From contig SCRL01000054.1 of assembly GCA_004298065.1 (NCBI GenBank), positions 1-64,000 of the forward strand: a stretch of DNA of 64,000 nt, given 5' to 3'. Source of the stretch: Gammaproteobacteria bacterium (GTDB lineage: Bacteria; Pseudomonadota; Gammaproteobacteria; Acidiferrobacterales; Sulfurifustaceae). Under the pieces are notes generated by a model. The model made no database searches, had not been told where the DNA came from, and worked only from the letters and a program-made list of their open reading frames with translations. The position numbers and the translations under genes were made by a program. Below, piece after piece: positions 9,324 through 23,753 of this stretch (position 1 is the first letter of the stretch; the number at the start of each line of letters is the position of its first letter).

Positions 9324-10400
9324 GTGATCCGGCTGTCCGATTTGTTCGTTCGTAAGCGGCCACCCCTGATCGGGATCGACATCAGCTCCTCCGCCGTCAA
9401 GGTGCTCGAACTGAGCCGCAACGGTGCGGAGTACGTTGTCGAGCGCTACGCCGTCGAACCGCTGCCGCAGAACGCGGTCGTGGAGCACAAGATCACCGAG
9501 GTGGAACAGGTGGCGCAAGCGGTCGAGAAGGCCGTTAAGCGCTCGGGCACGCGCCACAAACACGCCGCGGTCGCGGTGCCGGCGGCGCACGTCATCACCA
9601 AGCTCCTCAAGATGCCGGCGGTCATGAGCGACGAAGAGCGGTTGGCGCAGATCGAGCTCGATGCCGATCACTACATTCCCTATCCGCTGAACGAAGTGAA
9701 TCTCGATTTCCAGGTGCTCGGCCCGTCCGAGGCCAACGCCGAAGAGGTGGACGTGCTCCTCGCCGCCTGCCGCAAGGAGATCGTGGACGACTATCTCGCG
9801 GTATTGCAGACGTCCGGACTCGTGCCCGCGGTCGTGGATGTCGAAACCTACGCCATGGAGAGCGCCTACGCGCTCATCGCCGAGCACCTGCCTGGCGGTG
9901 GCATGGAGCAGACCGTGGCCGTGCTCGATGTCGGTTCTGTCGCGACTACCGTCAGCGTCATCTACAACAACCGCTCGGTGTACACTCGCGATCACGTCTT
10001 CGGCGGGCGCCAGCTCACCGAAGAGATCCAGCGGCGCTACGGGCTGTCCTATGAGGAGGCCGGGCTCGCCAAGAAACAGGGCGGCCTGCCGGACAACTAC
10101 CAGACCGACGTGCTGCGGCCGTTCATCGAGGCGATGGCGCAAGAGGCCCAGCGCGCGCTGCAGTTCTTCTACTCCTCGACGCCGTTCAACAAGGTGGACC
10201 AGATCCTGCTTGCCGGCGGCTGCGCCCAGATCCCCGGCGTCGACGAGCTCGTGGCCGCGCGCACCGGCATCCCGGCGCTCGTGGCCAACCCGTTCACCGC
10301 GATGAGCTTTGCCGGCGGCATCAAGTCGGCCTCGATCCACAAGGAGGCGCCGTCGCTCATGATCACCTGCGGCCTGGCGCTGCGGAGCTTCGACGCATGA
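9324..10400 (+). CDS. pilM: Type IV pilus assembly protein PilM
   Basis: Actin-like cytoplasmic ATPase-fold protein (358 residues) that binds the N-terminus of PilN and links the inner-membrane alignment complex to the assembly ATPase. Visible markers are IGIDISSSAVKVLEL (phosphate 1 loop), VAVLDVGSVATTVSV (phosphate 2) and LLAGGCAQIPGV (adenosine motif). The start is GTG at 9324, preceded by AGAGGGAA. It is the first gene of pilMNOPQ and overlaps pilN by four bases. Confidence 0.96.
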   Translation: MIRLSDLFVRKRPPLIGIDISSSAVKVLELSRNGAEYVVERYAVEPLPQNAVVEHKITEVEQVAQAVEKAVKRSGTRHKHAAVAVPAAHVITKLLKMPAVMSDEERLAQIELDADHYIPYPLNEVNLDFQVLGPSEANAEEVDVLLAACRKEIVDDYLAVLQTSGLVPAVVDVETYAMESAYALIAEHLPGGGMEQTVAVLDVGSVATTVSVIYNNRSVYTRDHVFGGRQLTEEIQRRYGLSYEEAGLAKKQGGLPDNYQTDVLRPFIEAMAQEAQRALQFFYSSTPFNKVDQILLAGGCAQIPGVDELVAARTGIPALVANPFTAMSFAGGIKSASIHKEAPSLMITCGLALRSFDA

Positions 10401-10960
10401 CCACGCGGCTGAACCTGCTGCCGTGGCGCGAGACGCGCCGCAAAGATCAGGACCGGCAACTGCTTATGTTCGCCGGCATGTTCTGGACGCTGATGGCGCT
10501 GATCGTGCTCTACGGTTACCTGCACGTGAGCGCGCTCAAGGACGATCAGGCGAAGCGCAATGAGTACTTGCAGCAGGAAATCGCGCGTGTCGAGAAGGAG
10601 ATCAAGGAAATTGCCGACCTCCGCAAACAGCGCGAAGCACTGATCGCGCGCATGAGCGTGATTTACCAATTGCAATCCGACCGTATCCAGGTAGTGCACG
10701 TGTTTGACGAACTGGCGCGCAAGCTCCCGGAGGGCGTGTACCTGACGTCGTACAAACACAGCGGCACCAATGTTTCGCTGCAAGGCGTGGCGCAATCGAA
10801 CGCGCGCGTGTCGGCGTTCATGCGCAACCTCGCCGGCTCCGACTGGTTTGCCGACCCGGAGCTTGAAGTGGTTACCGTGCGTGACAGGGGCGGCGAGCGG
10901 GTCAGTGAGTTCTCGCTCAAGGTCAAGCAGGTGGCGAAGAAAAAGGCGGCCGGCGCATGA
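10397..10960 (+). CDS. pilN: Type IV pilus assembly protein PilN
   Basis: Bitopic inner-membrane protein of 187 residues. The short cytoplasmic N-terminus begins with the PilM-binding motif (RLNLLPWRE, residues 3-11). One membrane helix follows at about 25-44, then a coiled coil (residues 50-90) and a ferredoxin-like periplasmic domain. It pairs with PilO in the alignment subcomplex. It overlaps both pilM and pilO by four bases, which suggests translational coupling through the operon. Confidence 0.95.
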   Translation: MTTRLNLLPWRETRRKDQDRQLLMFAGMFWTLMALIVLYGYLHVSALKDDQAKRNEYLQQEIARVEKEIKEIADLRKQREALIARMSVIYQLQSDRIQVVHVFDELARKLPEGVYLTSYKHSGTNVSLQGVAQSNARVSAFMRNLAGSDWFADPELEVVTVRDRGGERVSEFSLKVKQVAKKKAAGA

Positions 10961-11583
10961 ATCTCCTCGACCAGCTGCGCGGCATCAACCCCAACGACCC
11001 GGCATCGTGGCCGCTGCCGATCAAGATCGGCGGCGTGGCCGTCCTCGGGGTGGCGATACTGATCGCAGGCTTCTGGTTCTTCATCCAGGACGAAATCGAT
11101 GCCTATGCGGCAGCGACGAAAAAGGAAGATGAGCTGCGCGAAACGTTCCTGAACAAAAAAGCAATGGCCGTGAATTTGTCGGCCTACAAACAGCAGATGG
11201 AGGACATGCGCCGTACCTTCGGGAGCCTGTTACGCCAGCTCCCCAATACTACCGAGGTGCCGGACCTGCTGGTGGACATCACCCAGGCGGGCTTGGGCCG
11301 CGGGCTCGAATTTGTACTGTTCCGTCCGGACAAGGAAAGCCCCAGGGATTTCTATGCCGAGCTACCGATCAGTCTCGAGGTGCGCGGCACGTATCACGAC
11401 CTGGCGCTGTTCGTCAGCGACGTGGCCGCGCTGCCGCGCATCGTCACCTTCGGCGATATCAGCATCGGCGTCGCGAAGGGCAGTGTGCTGACCATGTCCG
11501 CCAAAGCACGCACCTATCGTTATCTGGATGACGGCGGCAACGCCGCCAAGGACAAGGGCCCGGTGAAGCCGGGGAAGAAATGA
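10957..11583 (+). CDS. pilO: Type IV pilus assembly protein PilO
   Basis: Bitopic inner-membrane protein of 208 residues, structurally paired with PilN. A cytoplasmic N-terminus (NLLDQLRGINPNDPASWPLP) precedes a membrane helix at about 22-43, a coiled coil (50-85) and a C-terminal ferredoxin-like domain with the conserved YAELPISLEVRGTYHDL stretch. The FVSDVAALPRIVTF segment is typical of PilO. It sits between pilN and pilP with four-base overlaps on both sides. Confidence 0.95.
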   Translation: MNLLDQLRGINPNDPASWPLPIKIGGVAVLGVAILIAGFWFFIQDEIDAYAAATKKEDELRETFLNKKAMAVNLSAYKQQMEDMRRTFGSLLRQLPNTTEVPDLLVDITQAGLGRGLEFVLFRPDKESPRDFYAELPISLEVRGTYHDLALFVSDVAALPRIVTFGDISIGVAKGSVLTMSAKARTYRYLDDGGNAAKDKGPVKPGKK

Positions 11584-12116
11584 GCATGTGCTCGTCGGTA
11601 AAAAACATCGCGGTGGCATCGTGCTTTGTACTCGCGCTCGCGGGTTGCTCGGGCAGCGAACATGAAGACCTGCGCGAATTCACCAAAAATGCACATGCCG
11701 ATCGCAAGCCGCGTATCGAGCCGTTGCCCGAGGTCAAGCCGCAGGAAGTGTTCGCCTACAATCCGGCGCAACTGACCGATCCGTTCGCGCCCCAGAACAT
11801 CCGCCCGGCGCGCGCCAAGGTGGGCGCCGGCGGCGGCGAGGTGCGCCCGGACATGAACCGGCGCAAGGAGCCGCTCGAAGAGTTTCCGCTGGATGCACTC
11901 AAGATGGTGGGCACGCTCGCGCGCGGCAAGCAGACATGGGCGGTGATCCAGGCGCCGGACGGCACGGTGCACCGCAGCAAGGTCGGCGACCATATAGGGC
12001 AGAATTTCGGCATGGTGACCAAGATCACCGACGAGAAAATCGACTTGATAGAACTGGTACAAGGGCCCTCGGGCGACTGGATCGAGCGCGAGGCCAATCT
12101 GGCGCTCACCGAATAG
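11580..12116 (+). CDS. pilP: Type IV pilus lipoprotein PilP
   Basis: Inner-membrane lipoprotein of 178 residues that connects PilNO to the secretin PilQ. The signal peptide ends in the lipobox LAGC (Cys at residue 23). A flexible stretch (about 40-95) with the YNPAQLTDPFAP segment precedes the HR-type beta-sandwich domain (DALKMVGTLARGKQTWAVIQAPDGTVHRSKVGDHIG). It overlaps pilO by four bases and is followed by pilQ after 20 bases. Confidence 0.95.
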   Translation: MSMCSSVKNIAVASCFVLALAGCSGSEHEDLREFTKNAHADRKPRIEPLPEVKPQEVFAYNPAQLTDPFAPQNIRPARAKVGAGGGEVRPDMNRRKEPLEEFPLDALKMVGTLARGKQTWAVIQAPDGTVHRSKVGDHIGQNFGMVTKITDEKIDLIELVQGPSGDWIEREANLALTE

Positions 12117-12136
12117 GGTGAAGAAGCGAGGCAGGC

Positions 12137-14704
12137 ATGACACAGCGTGACATGAAGAGATACGGAGCCATGACAACCGGGCGGTTGTTGCTGGCGGCAT
12201 TGCTGGCGTTTGCGACGCAGTTCGTCTGCGCGGGCGAGATCCGAACCCTCTCTTGGGAAAGCGACGGCGCAAGCCCGGTGCTGCGGGTACAGGTCGTCGG
12301 CGAAACCACCTTCGAGGCTGTGACGCTTGAACACGGCCAGCGGCTGCGCGTGAGTTTTCTTGACAGTACGCTGGCGACAGGTGTCGCCGAACCCGGTGGA
12401 CAAGGATTGGTGAAGGGGGTTTATCCGTATCTCACTGAAGGTGGCGGCGCGGTGAACGTGGACCTGTTGCTCACGGAGCCGGGGCAGATGGAGGTGCGCA
12501 AGGTCGCCGACGGTTACCGTGTCGCTGTGTTGCCGGCCGGTGCAACGCGTCCGGCCGCAACGCCCACCGAGTCCGAAAAACCCGTCACCGTGGCAGTGCC
12601 GCCGCCGGCGGACACGCGCGTCACAATCGAAGAGATGGCGTACGCACGGTTGCCGGGCGATCGTATCCAGGTAACGCTGCGCATGTCGAAGCCGCCGAGC
12701 GAGCCGCAATCGTTCACCATCACCAACCCGGCCCGCATTTCGCTCGATTTTGCCGGCACGCGCCTTAGCACCACGAGCAAGACGCTCGCGGTCAAAGAAG
12801 GGGCGCTCATGAGTGTCACCGCGATTCCGGCGGACGACCGCACGCGCGTGGTCCTGAGCCTGGTCAAGTCGGTGTCGTATTCGACTGCGATCGAGGGTAA
12901 TACTTTCGTGGTGACGCTCGACCCGCCGGCCACGGCCGTGGCCGGCGCCGAGCCGCCCAAAACCACACGCTTCGCCAGCAGCCGCCGCGACGCGCGCTTC
13001 AGCCTCAAAGACATCGATTTCCGCCGTGGGCCGCAGGGCGACGGCAAGGTCATCGTGACACTGTCCGACCCCACGGTGGGTATCGACGTTCGCGAGCAGG
13101 CGGGCGAGATCCTGCTCGACTTCCAGAACACCTCGGTGCCGTCCGAACTGCAGCGCCGGCTCGACGTGGTGGATTTCGCCACGCCGGTGCAAACCATCGA
13201 TACCTTCTCCCGTGATGGGAGTGTGCGCATGGTGATCGCGCCCAAGGGCAAGTACGAGCACGTCGCCTACCAGGCCGGCAACGTGTTCACCGTGAGCGTC
13301 AAGCCGATTCTGGAGAAGGAGGGCGAAAAGAAGGCGGACGAGTTCGGCTACACCGGTGAGAAACTGTCGCTCAATTTCCAGAACATCGATGTGCGCGCGG
13401 CGTTGCAGGTGCTCGCGGACTTCACCGGTCTCAACTTCATCATCAGTGACACAGTGCGCGGCAACATGACCCTGCGGCTCAAGGACGTGCCCTGGGACCA
13501 GGCGCTTGACCTGATCGTGGACAACAGGGGACTCGCGGTCCGGCGCAAGGGCAATGTCGTGACCGTCGCCCCGGCGGCCGAGGTGGCGGCCAAGGAGAAG
13601 GCGCAATTCGAGGCCGCCAAGGCCGCGGTCGAGCTCGAGCCGTTGGTGTCCGAGCTCATCCAGGTCAATTACGCCAAGGCCGATGACATCGCGGCGTTGC
13701 TCAAGTCGATCAAGGCATTGCCGGGTGCCGCGGGTCAGCTGCATCCCGTGTTTGGCACATCTGCGACAGGCAACGTTCCGACCGTGCAGGCGGCGACCGA
13801 GTCCAACACCCTGCTTTCGCCGCGCGGTCAGGTGACCGTGGATGCACGCACCAACTCGCTTCTTATCCAGGACACACCGGGCAAGATCCGCGAGGTCCGC
13901 AAGCTCATCAGTCAGCTCGACCAACCGATCCGTCAAGTGATGATCGAGTCGCGTTTGGTGGAAGCGACCGACAACTTCAGTCGTTCGATTGGCGCGAGAC
14001 TGGGACACCGAACCTCTGCCGGTGCCGGCGTGAGAGGCAACAATCGGGTCGTCACAACGGGTCAATTGGACGGCGTGGTTTCGACTTTGAACAATACTAC
14101 ATTTGAGATTTTTCCCAGCGGTCTGAATGTGAACCTGCCTTCACCCGGTATCGGTTCCCAAGCTGCCGGCGTGTTCTCCATCGCCATCCAGAGCGGCCTC
14201 AATCTGCTCGACCTTGAGCTTTCGGCGCTGGAACAGGAGGGCAAAGGCAAGATCGTATCGAGCCCGCGCATCGTCACCGCCAACCAGAAGAAGGCGACCA
14301 TCGAGCAGGGCCAGGAACGCGTGTTCACGACCTCGGTGCTGGGCGTGGGTTCGGTGGTGACGAAGAAGGCCACGCTCAAGCTCGACGTGACGCCCCAAAT
14401 CACACCGGACGACCGCGTGAACCTGGAGGTAGTCATTAATAAGGATAATTTCGCAGATGCCACCGCAGGCCTGCTCAATGTGAAGCAGATTACCACCTCG
14501 GTGCTGCTCGACAACGGCGAGACCGTGGTTATCGGCGGTATCTACGAGCAGGACCGCAACGATACCGTCACACAGGTGCCGTTCTTGGGTGACATCCCGC
14601 TGCTCGGCTGGCTGTTCAAGAACAAGGAGTTCAAGGACAACAAGACCGAGCTGCTGATCTTCCTCACACCGCGCATCCTGTCGCAGCAGACGAGCCTGCG
14701 CTGA
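12137..14704 (+). CDS. pilQ: Type IV pilus secretin PilQ
   Basis: Outer-membrane secretin of up to 855 residues through which the pilus exits. A signal peptide (hydrophobic core RLLLAALLAFATQFVCA) is followed by two AMIN peptidoglycan-binding domains (about 35-130 and 160-270). A third beta-rich domain, the secretin N0/STN domain (LSLNFQNIDVRAALQVLADFTGLNF, near 410), an N1 domain and the C-terminal secretin pore (GKIVSSPRIVTANQKKA, VPFLGDIPLLGWLFKN) complete it. In-frame ATGs at 12152 and 12170 are alternative starts giving shorter signal sequences. It is the last pil gene of the operon and is followed by a hairpin. Confidence 0.96.
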   Translation: MTQRDMKRYGAMTTGRLLLAALLAFATQFVCAGEIRTLSWESDGASPVLRVQVVGETTFEAVTLEHGQRLRVSFLDSTLATGVAEPGGQGLVKGVYPYLTEGGGAVNVDLLLTEPGQMEVRKVADGYRVAVLPAGATRPAATPTESEKPVTVAVPPPADTRVTIEEMAYARLPGDRIQVTLRMSKPPSEPQSFTITNPARISLDFAGTRLSTTSKTLAVKEGALMSVTAIPADDRTRVVLSLVKSVSYSTAIEGNTFVVTLDPPATAVAGAEPPKTTRFASSRRDARFSLKDIDFRRGPQGDGKVIVTLSDPTVGIDVREQAGEILLDFQNTSVPSELQRRLDVVDFATPVQTIDTFSRDGSVRMVIAPKGKYEHVAYQAGNVFTVSVKPILEKEGEKKADEFGYTGEKLSLNFQNIDVRAALQVLADFTGLNFIISDTVRGNMTLRLKDVPWDQALDLIVDNRGLAVRRKGNVVTVAPAAEVAAKEKAQFEAAKAAVELEPLVSELIQVNYAKADDIAALLKSIKALPGAAGQLHPVFGTSATGNVPTVQAATESNTLLSPRGQVTVDARTNSLLIQDTPGKIREVRKLISQLDQPIRQVMIESRLVEATDNFSRSIGARLGHRTSAGAGVRGNNRVVTTGQLDGVVSTLNNTTFEIFPSGLNVNLPSPGIGSQAAGVFSIAIQSGLNLLDLELSALEQEGKGKIVSSPRIVTANQKKATIEQGQERVFTTSVLGVGSVVTKKATLKLDVTPQITPDDRVNLEVVINKDNFADATAGLLNVKQITTSVLLDNGETVVIGGIYEQDRNDTVTQVPFLGDIPLLGWLFKNKEFKDNKTELLIFLTPRILSQQTSLR

Positions 14705-14719
14705 GCCGATGCCTCCCCG

Positions 14720-14746
14720 AGCCGCCGGTGTCCGCCGCCGGCGGCT
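14720..14746 (+). terminator. Hairpin after pilQ
   Basis: A nine-base-pair GC-rich stem, AGCCGCCGG (14720-14728) with CCGGCGGCT (14738-14746), lies 16 bases after the pilQ stop and is followed by TGATTTATT. The T-tract is weak, so it may attenuate rather than end transcription into aroK. Confidence 0.5.
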
Positions 14747-14780
14747 TGATTTATTCGCATGATGCTGGCATATCCGGACC

Positions 14781-15350
14781 ATGACGGAGCCGGATGAAAC
14801 AGCGGGGCGCGCGACCAGCATTTTTCTCGTCGGACCCATGGGGGCGGGCAAGTCCACGGTCGGGCGCTGCCTGGCCGAGCTGCTGCACAAGCAATTCCAG
14901 GACTCGGACCACGAGATCGAGGCGCGCACCGGTGCGGCGATCCCGCTGATCTTCGAGATCGAGGGCGAGGCCGGTTTTCGCAAGCGCGAATCGGCGGTGC
15001 TGGATGAGCTGACGCGGCAACGCAACGTGGTGCTGGCGACGGGCGGCGGCGTGGTGCTCGCCGAAGAAAACCGCCGCTGGCTGCGCGACCGCGGTATCGT
15101 GGTGTATCTGCGAGCGCCGCTGGAAACACTGGTGAAGCGCACGCGCCACGACCGCCACCGGCCATTGCTGCAGACGGCGGACCGCCGCGGCGCGCTCGAG
15201 AAGATCCTGGCGGAGCGCGAACCGCTCTACCGCGAGGCCGCGCACATCGTGGTCGAAACCTCGTCGCGCGCGCCCATGACCGTGGCGCGCGAGATTGCGA
15301 AGAAGCTGAAGGAACTGTTATCGGACATGGCGACCCGTGAAGACGCTTGA
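14781..15350 (+). CDS. aroK: Shikimate kinase
   Basis: Phosphorylates shikimate at the 3-hydroxyl with ATP in the pathway to chorismate. The 189 residues contain Walker [10 protein letters not shown] (18-26), the DSDHEIE shikimate-binding region, FRKRES, the glycine-rich ATGGGVV loop and a lid with RHDRHRPLL. About 15 residues precede the usual N-terminus, so a later start is possible. It overlaps aroB by 14 bases. The pilQ-aroK-aroB order is conserved in many gammaproteobacteria. Confidence 0.95.
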   Translation: MTEPDETAGRATSIFLVGPMGAGKSTVGRCLAELLHKQFQDSDHEIEARTGAAIPLIFEIEGEAGFRKRESAVLDELTRQRNVVLATGGGVVLAEENRRWLRDRGIVVYLRAPLETLVKRTRHDRHRPLLQTADRRGALEKILAEREPLYREAAHIVVETSSRAPMTVAREIAKKLKELLSDMATREDA

Positions 15351-16422
15351 GCTGGACCTGGGCGAACGCAGCTACCCGATCTACATCGGGTCGGGCCTGC
15401 TCGCGCGCCCGGAGCTGTTGACGTCCTACATCCACGGCGCGCGTGTGGCGATCGTCACGAACGAAACCGTGGCGCCGCTGTATCTCGGCCGCGTGCGCGC
15501 GCACCTGGCGCGTTACAACCCGGTCGAGGCGATCCTGCCGGACGGCGAGCAGTACAAGACGCTCGAGGTGCTGAACCGCATCTTCGACGCGCTGCTGCAG
15601 AACCGCTGCGATCGCCAGACCACGATCGTCGCGCTCGGCGGCGGCGTCATCGGCGACATGGCCGGCTTCGCCGCCGCGACCTACCAGCGCGGGGTGCCGT
15701 TCATCCAGGTCCCGACGACGCTGCTGTCGCAGGTGGACTCCTCGGTCGGCGGCAAGACCGGCGTGAACCATCCGCTCGGCAAGAACATGATCGGCGCGTT
15801 CTACCAGCCGCGCGCGGTGGTGATCGATACCGACACGCTCAACACGCTTCCCGACCGCGAGCTCTCGGCCGGGCTCGCCGAGGTCATCAAGTACGGCTTG
15901 ATCCGCGACCCCGGCTTTTTCGCCTGGCTCGAGGCGCACATGGATCGGTTGCTGGCGCGCGACCCCGCGGCGCTGGCCGAGGCCATCGAGCGCTCGTGCC
16001 GCAACAAGGCCGAGGTGGTAGCGGCGGACGAGTGCGAGGCCGGCGTGCGCGTGATCCTCAACCTCGGCCACACCTTCGGTCATGCGATCGAGACCGGCAT
16101 GGGCTACGGCGCCTGGCTGCACGGCGAGGCCGTGGCTGCCGGCATGGTCATGGCCGCCGATCTGTCGCGCCGCCTCGGCTGGCTGACGGAGCATGATGTC
16201 GCGCGCATCCGTGCGCTGATCGAACGCGCGCGCCTGCCGGTGCAGGCGCCGCCAATGCTCACCGCCGCGCAGTTCAAAAGCCTCATGAGCGTGGACAAGA
16301 AGGTGCAGGCGGGCAAGATCAGATTGGTGCTGCTCGAGGCCCTCGGCAAGGCCGTGATCACCGCCGAGGTGCCGCCGGCGGTGCTCGACGAAACCCTCGC
16401 CGCCGCCCGCGCCGCCGCATAA
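15337..16422 (+). CDS. aroB: 3-Dehydroquinate synthase
   Basis: Converts DAHP to 3-dehydroquinate using NAD+ and a divalent metal. It has 361 residues, as expected. Markers are DGEQYKTLE, the NAD loop [42 protein letters not shown], and the metal and substrate site [23 protein letters not shown]. The GTG start at 15337 lies inside the end of aroK. The stop shares one base with the dgt start (TAATG), so aroK-aroB-dgt are very probably co-translated. Confidence 0.96.
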   Translation: MKTLELDLGERSYPIYIGSGLLARPELLTSYIHGARVAIVTNETVAPLYLGRVRAHLARYNPVEAILPDGEQYKTLEVLNRIFDALLQNRCDRQTTIVALGGGVIGDMAGFAAATYQRGVPFIQVPTTLLSQVDSSVGGKTGVNHPLGKNMIGAFYQPRAVVIDTDTLNTLPDRELSAGLAEVIKYGLIRDPGFFAWLEAHMDRLLARDPAALAEAIERSCRNKAEVVAADECEAGVRVILNLGHTFGHAIETGMGYGAWLHGEAVAAGMVMAADLSRRLGWLTEHDVARIRALIERARLPVQAPPMLTAAQFKSLMSVDKKVQAGKIRLVLLEALGKAVITAEVPPAVLDETLAAARAAA

Positions 16423-17561
16423 TGCCCGCGTCGTACGCCGCCACCGACGACACCTCGCGCGGCCGGCAATTTTCCGAGCCGCGCCCGACCCACCGCTCCG
16501 AGTACCAGCGCGACCGCGACCGCATCATTCATTGCGCGGCGTTCCGGCGCCTGGAATACAAGACCCAGGTGTTCGTGAACCATGAAGGCGACCTGTACCG
16601 CACGCGCCTGACACACTCGATCGAGGTGGCGCAGATCGGCCGCACCGTTGCCCGCGCGCTCGGGCTGAACGAGGACCTCACCGAGGCGATTTCGCTGGCG
16701 CACGATCTCGGCCACACGCCCTTCGGTCACGCCGGCCAGGACGCACTCAACGAGTGCATGCGCGACTACGGCGGCTTCGAGCACAACCTGCAGTCGCTGC
16801 GTGTGGTGGATGTACTCGAGGAACGTTATGCCGAATTTCCGGGACTGAACCTCACCTTCGAGACGCGCGAGGGTATCCTCAAGCACTGCGCCATTGCCAA
16901 GGCGCGCGAACTGGGCGACATCGGGCGGCGGTTTCTCGACAAGACCCAGCCCTCGCTCGAGGCGCAGCTCGCCAACGTAGCCGACGAGATCGCCTACAAC
17001 AACCACGACGTGGACGACGGCCTGCGCGCCGAGCTTATTACCATCGAGCAGTTGCGTGAGGTACGGTTATTCGCCGAGCAGTACGACGCCGTGGTGCGGC
17101 GCTACCCGGACCTGCCCGAACGCCGGGCGATCCACGAGACCGTACGGCGCATGATCGGGCGCGTGGTCACCGACCTCATCGAGGAGACCGGCCGGCGCAT
17201 CGCCGAGGCCGGCGCCCGCACGATCGAAGACGTGCGCCGGCAGCGGGTATCGCTCGTGGCCTACAGCGAACCCGTGAAGGAACAGACCCTCGAACTCAAG
17301 CGTTTCCTCCGCGCCAATCTCTATGCCCACGAGCGCGTGCGCGGCGTCACCGACAGTTCAGTAGGAATTCTCAAAGAACTGTTCCACGCATTCCTGCGCG
17401 ACCCGGCGTTGATGCCTGGCCAGTACCAGGCCAAGATCCGGGAAGCCGGCCGCGACGCGGCCACCCGGGCGCGGATCGTCGCCGACTACGTCGCCGGCAT
17501 GACCGACCGCTACGCCCAGCGGGAACATGCCAAACTGACCGGGGAATTACCGGTCGGCTAG
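16422..17561 (+). CDS. dgt: Deoxyguanosinetriphosphate triphosphohydrolase-like protein
   Basis: HD-domain dNTP triphosphohydrolase of 379 residues. The metal-binding residues are visible as [15 protein letters not shown] and [17 protein letters not shown], with [14 protein letters not shown] as the distal HD-domain segment. The length fits the type-2 dGTPase-like family rather than E. coli Dgt (about 505). The enzyme cleaves dNTPs to deoxynucleoside and tripolyphosphate. Its substrate preference cannot be read from sequence. The ATG overlaps the aroB stop by one base. Confidence 0.92.
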   Translation: MPASYAATDDTSRGRQFSEPRPTHRSEYQRDRDRIIHCAAFRRLEYKTQVFVNHEGDLYRTRLTHSIEVAQIGRTVARALGLNEDLTEAISLAHDLGHTPFGHAGQDALNECMRDYGGFEHNLQSLRVVDVLEERYAEFPGLNLTFETREGILKHCAIAKARELGDIGRRFLDKTQPSLEAQLANVADEIAYNNHDVDDGLRAELITIEQLREVRLFAEQYDAVVRRYPDLPERRAIHETVRRMIGRVVTDLIEETGRRIAEAGARTIEDVRRQRVSLVAYSEPVKEQTLELKRFLRANLYAHERVRGVTDSSVGILKELFHAFLRDPALMPGQYQAKIREAGRDAATRARIVADYVAGMTDRYAQREHAKLTGELPVG

Positions 17562-17726
17562 CCCTGAATGGGGCCGAATAGGCCGTTTTGCCCGCTTTTT
17601 CACCGTTTTTCCGTTGAACCCCGGACCCCCCGCCGGTATACTTTTCGGCCCTTTGCGCGCCATATTTAACGTGTATTCCAGCCCTTGCGAGGGCCGCCGG
17701 CCTGACCGGCGCAGCGGTGAACGACA

Positions 17727-22269
<4,543 letters not shown>

Positions 22270-22277
<8 letters not shown>

Positions 22278-23712
22278 GGCGACCGGTTTCATGGAGTTCA
22301 AGCGGGCGAAGCAGCCGTATCGCCCGGTGGCCGAGCGCGTGCGCGACTGGAAGCAGGTCATGGCGCCGCTGCCCGAGGACAAGCTCAAGGAGCAAGGCGC
22401 GCGCTGCATGGACTGCGGCATTCCGTTCTGTCACCAGGGCTGCCCGCTCGGCAACATCATCCCCGACTGGAACGACCTGGTGTACCGCGGCCAGTGGCAC
22501 GAGGCGATCGACCGGCTGCACGCGACCAACAATTTCCCCGAGTTCACCGGCACCGCCTGCCCGGCGCCGTGCGAGGGCGCGTGCGTGCTCGGCATCAACG
22601 ACGACCCGGTGACCATCAAGGCCATCGAGCTCGCGATCATCGACCACGCCTGGAACGAGGGCTGGATCAAGCCCGAGCCGCCGGCGAAAGAGACCGGCAA
22701 GAAGGTCGCGGTCGTCGGCTCCGGCCCCGCGGGTCTCGCGGCGGCGCAGCAGCTGCGGCGCGCCGGCCACGCCGTGACCGTGTTCGAGCGCGACGACCGC
22801 ATCGGCGGGTTGCTGCGCTACGGCATTCCCGAGTTCAAGATGGAAAAGCGCGTGCTCGATCGGCGTCTGCAGCAGATGCAGGCCGAGGGCGTGGTGTTCA
22901 AGGCCAATGCCCACGTCGGCATGAACCTGCCCGTCGAGGAGCTCAAGAAGAATTTCGACGCGATTCTGCTTACCGGCGGCGCCTGCGCGCCGCGTGACCT
23001 GAAGGTGCCGGGGCGCGAGCTGGCCGGCATCCACTTGGCGATGGAGTACCTGACGCAGCAGAACAAGGCGTGCGAGGGCGACAAGCTTCCGGCTGACAAG
23101 CAGATCAGCGCCAAGGGCAAGCGCGTGGTGATCATCGGCGGCGGCGATACCGGCGCCGACTGTCTCGGCACCGCGCACCGCCAGGGCGCGGCCTCGGTGC
23201 ACCAGCTCGAGATCAACCCGCATCCGCCGGCGACGCGCGCGGAAACCAATCCCTGGCCGCAGTGGCCGATGATCTTCCGCACCTCGGCGGCGCACGAGGA
23301 GGGCGGCGAGCGGCTGTACGCCGTTTCCACCGGGCGCTTCCTCGGCGACAACGGCCGCGTGAAGGCACTCGAGCTCGTGCAGGTGGAGCTCGTGATGGAG
23401 AACGGCCGGCCGACGTACAAGGAAATTCCGGGGAGCAGCCACGAGCTGCCCGCCGACCTGGTGCTGCTCGCCATGGGTTTCACCGGTCCGGAGCGGTCGG
23501 GCATGCTGGAAAAGCTCGGCGTGAAGCTCACCGAGCGCGGCAACGTCTGGCGCGACGCCGACTGGATGACCTCGGTGAAGGGCGTATTCACCGCCGGCGA
23601 CATGCAGCGCGGCCAGTCGCTCATCGTCTGGGCCATCGCCGAGGGCCGCTCCGCGGCGCGCGGCGTGGACCGGTTCCTGATGGGCGCGTCCGATCTTCCC
23701 GCGCCGCTGTAA
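22270..23712 (+). CDS. gltD: Glutamate synthase small subunit
   Basis: Beta chain of GOGAT (480 residues) that feeds NADPH electrons to GltB. The N-terminal 4Fe-4S cysteine array [14 protein letters not shown] lies at about residues 38-51, with further cysteines at CPAPCEGAC. The FAD Rossmann motif [15 protein letters not shown] is near 150 and the NADPH motif [15 protein letters not shown] near 290. A C-terminal FAD-contact segment reads [18 protein letters not shown]. It overlaps gltB by eight bases and is followed by a 16-base palindrome before hemE. Confidence 0.97.
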
Positions 23713-23722
23713 GCTGCCGCTG

Positions 23723-23738
23723 GCCGTTAGCTAACGGC
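23723..23738. repeat. 16-base perfect palindrome between gltD and hemE
   Basis: GCCGTTAGCTAACGGC reads identically on both strands and sits in the 41-base gap between gltD and hemE, ending 15 bases before the hemE start. It could be an operator or an RNA hairpin over the hemE leader. It has no loop or T-tract, so it is not a standard terminator. Confidence 0.5.
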
Positions 23739-23753
23739 TAAAGGCTACCGGCC

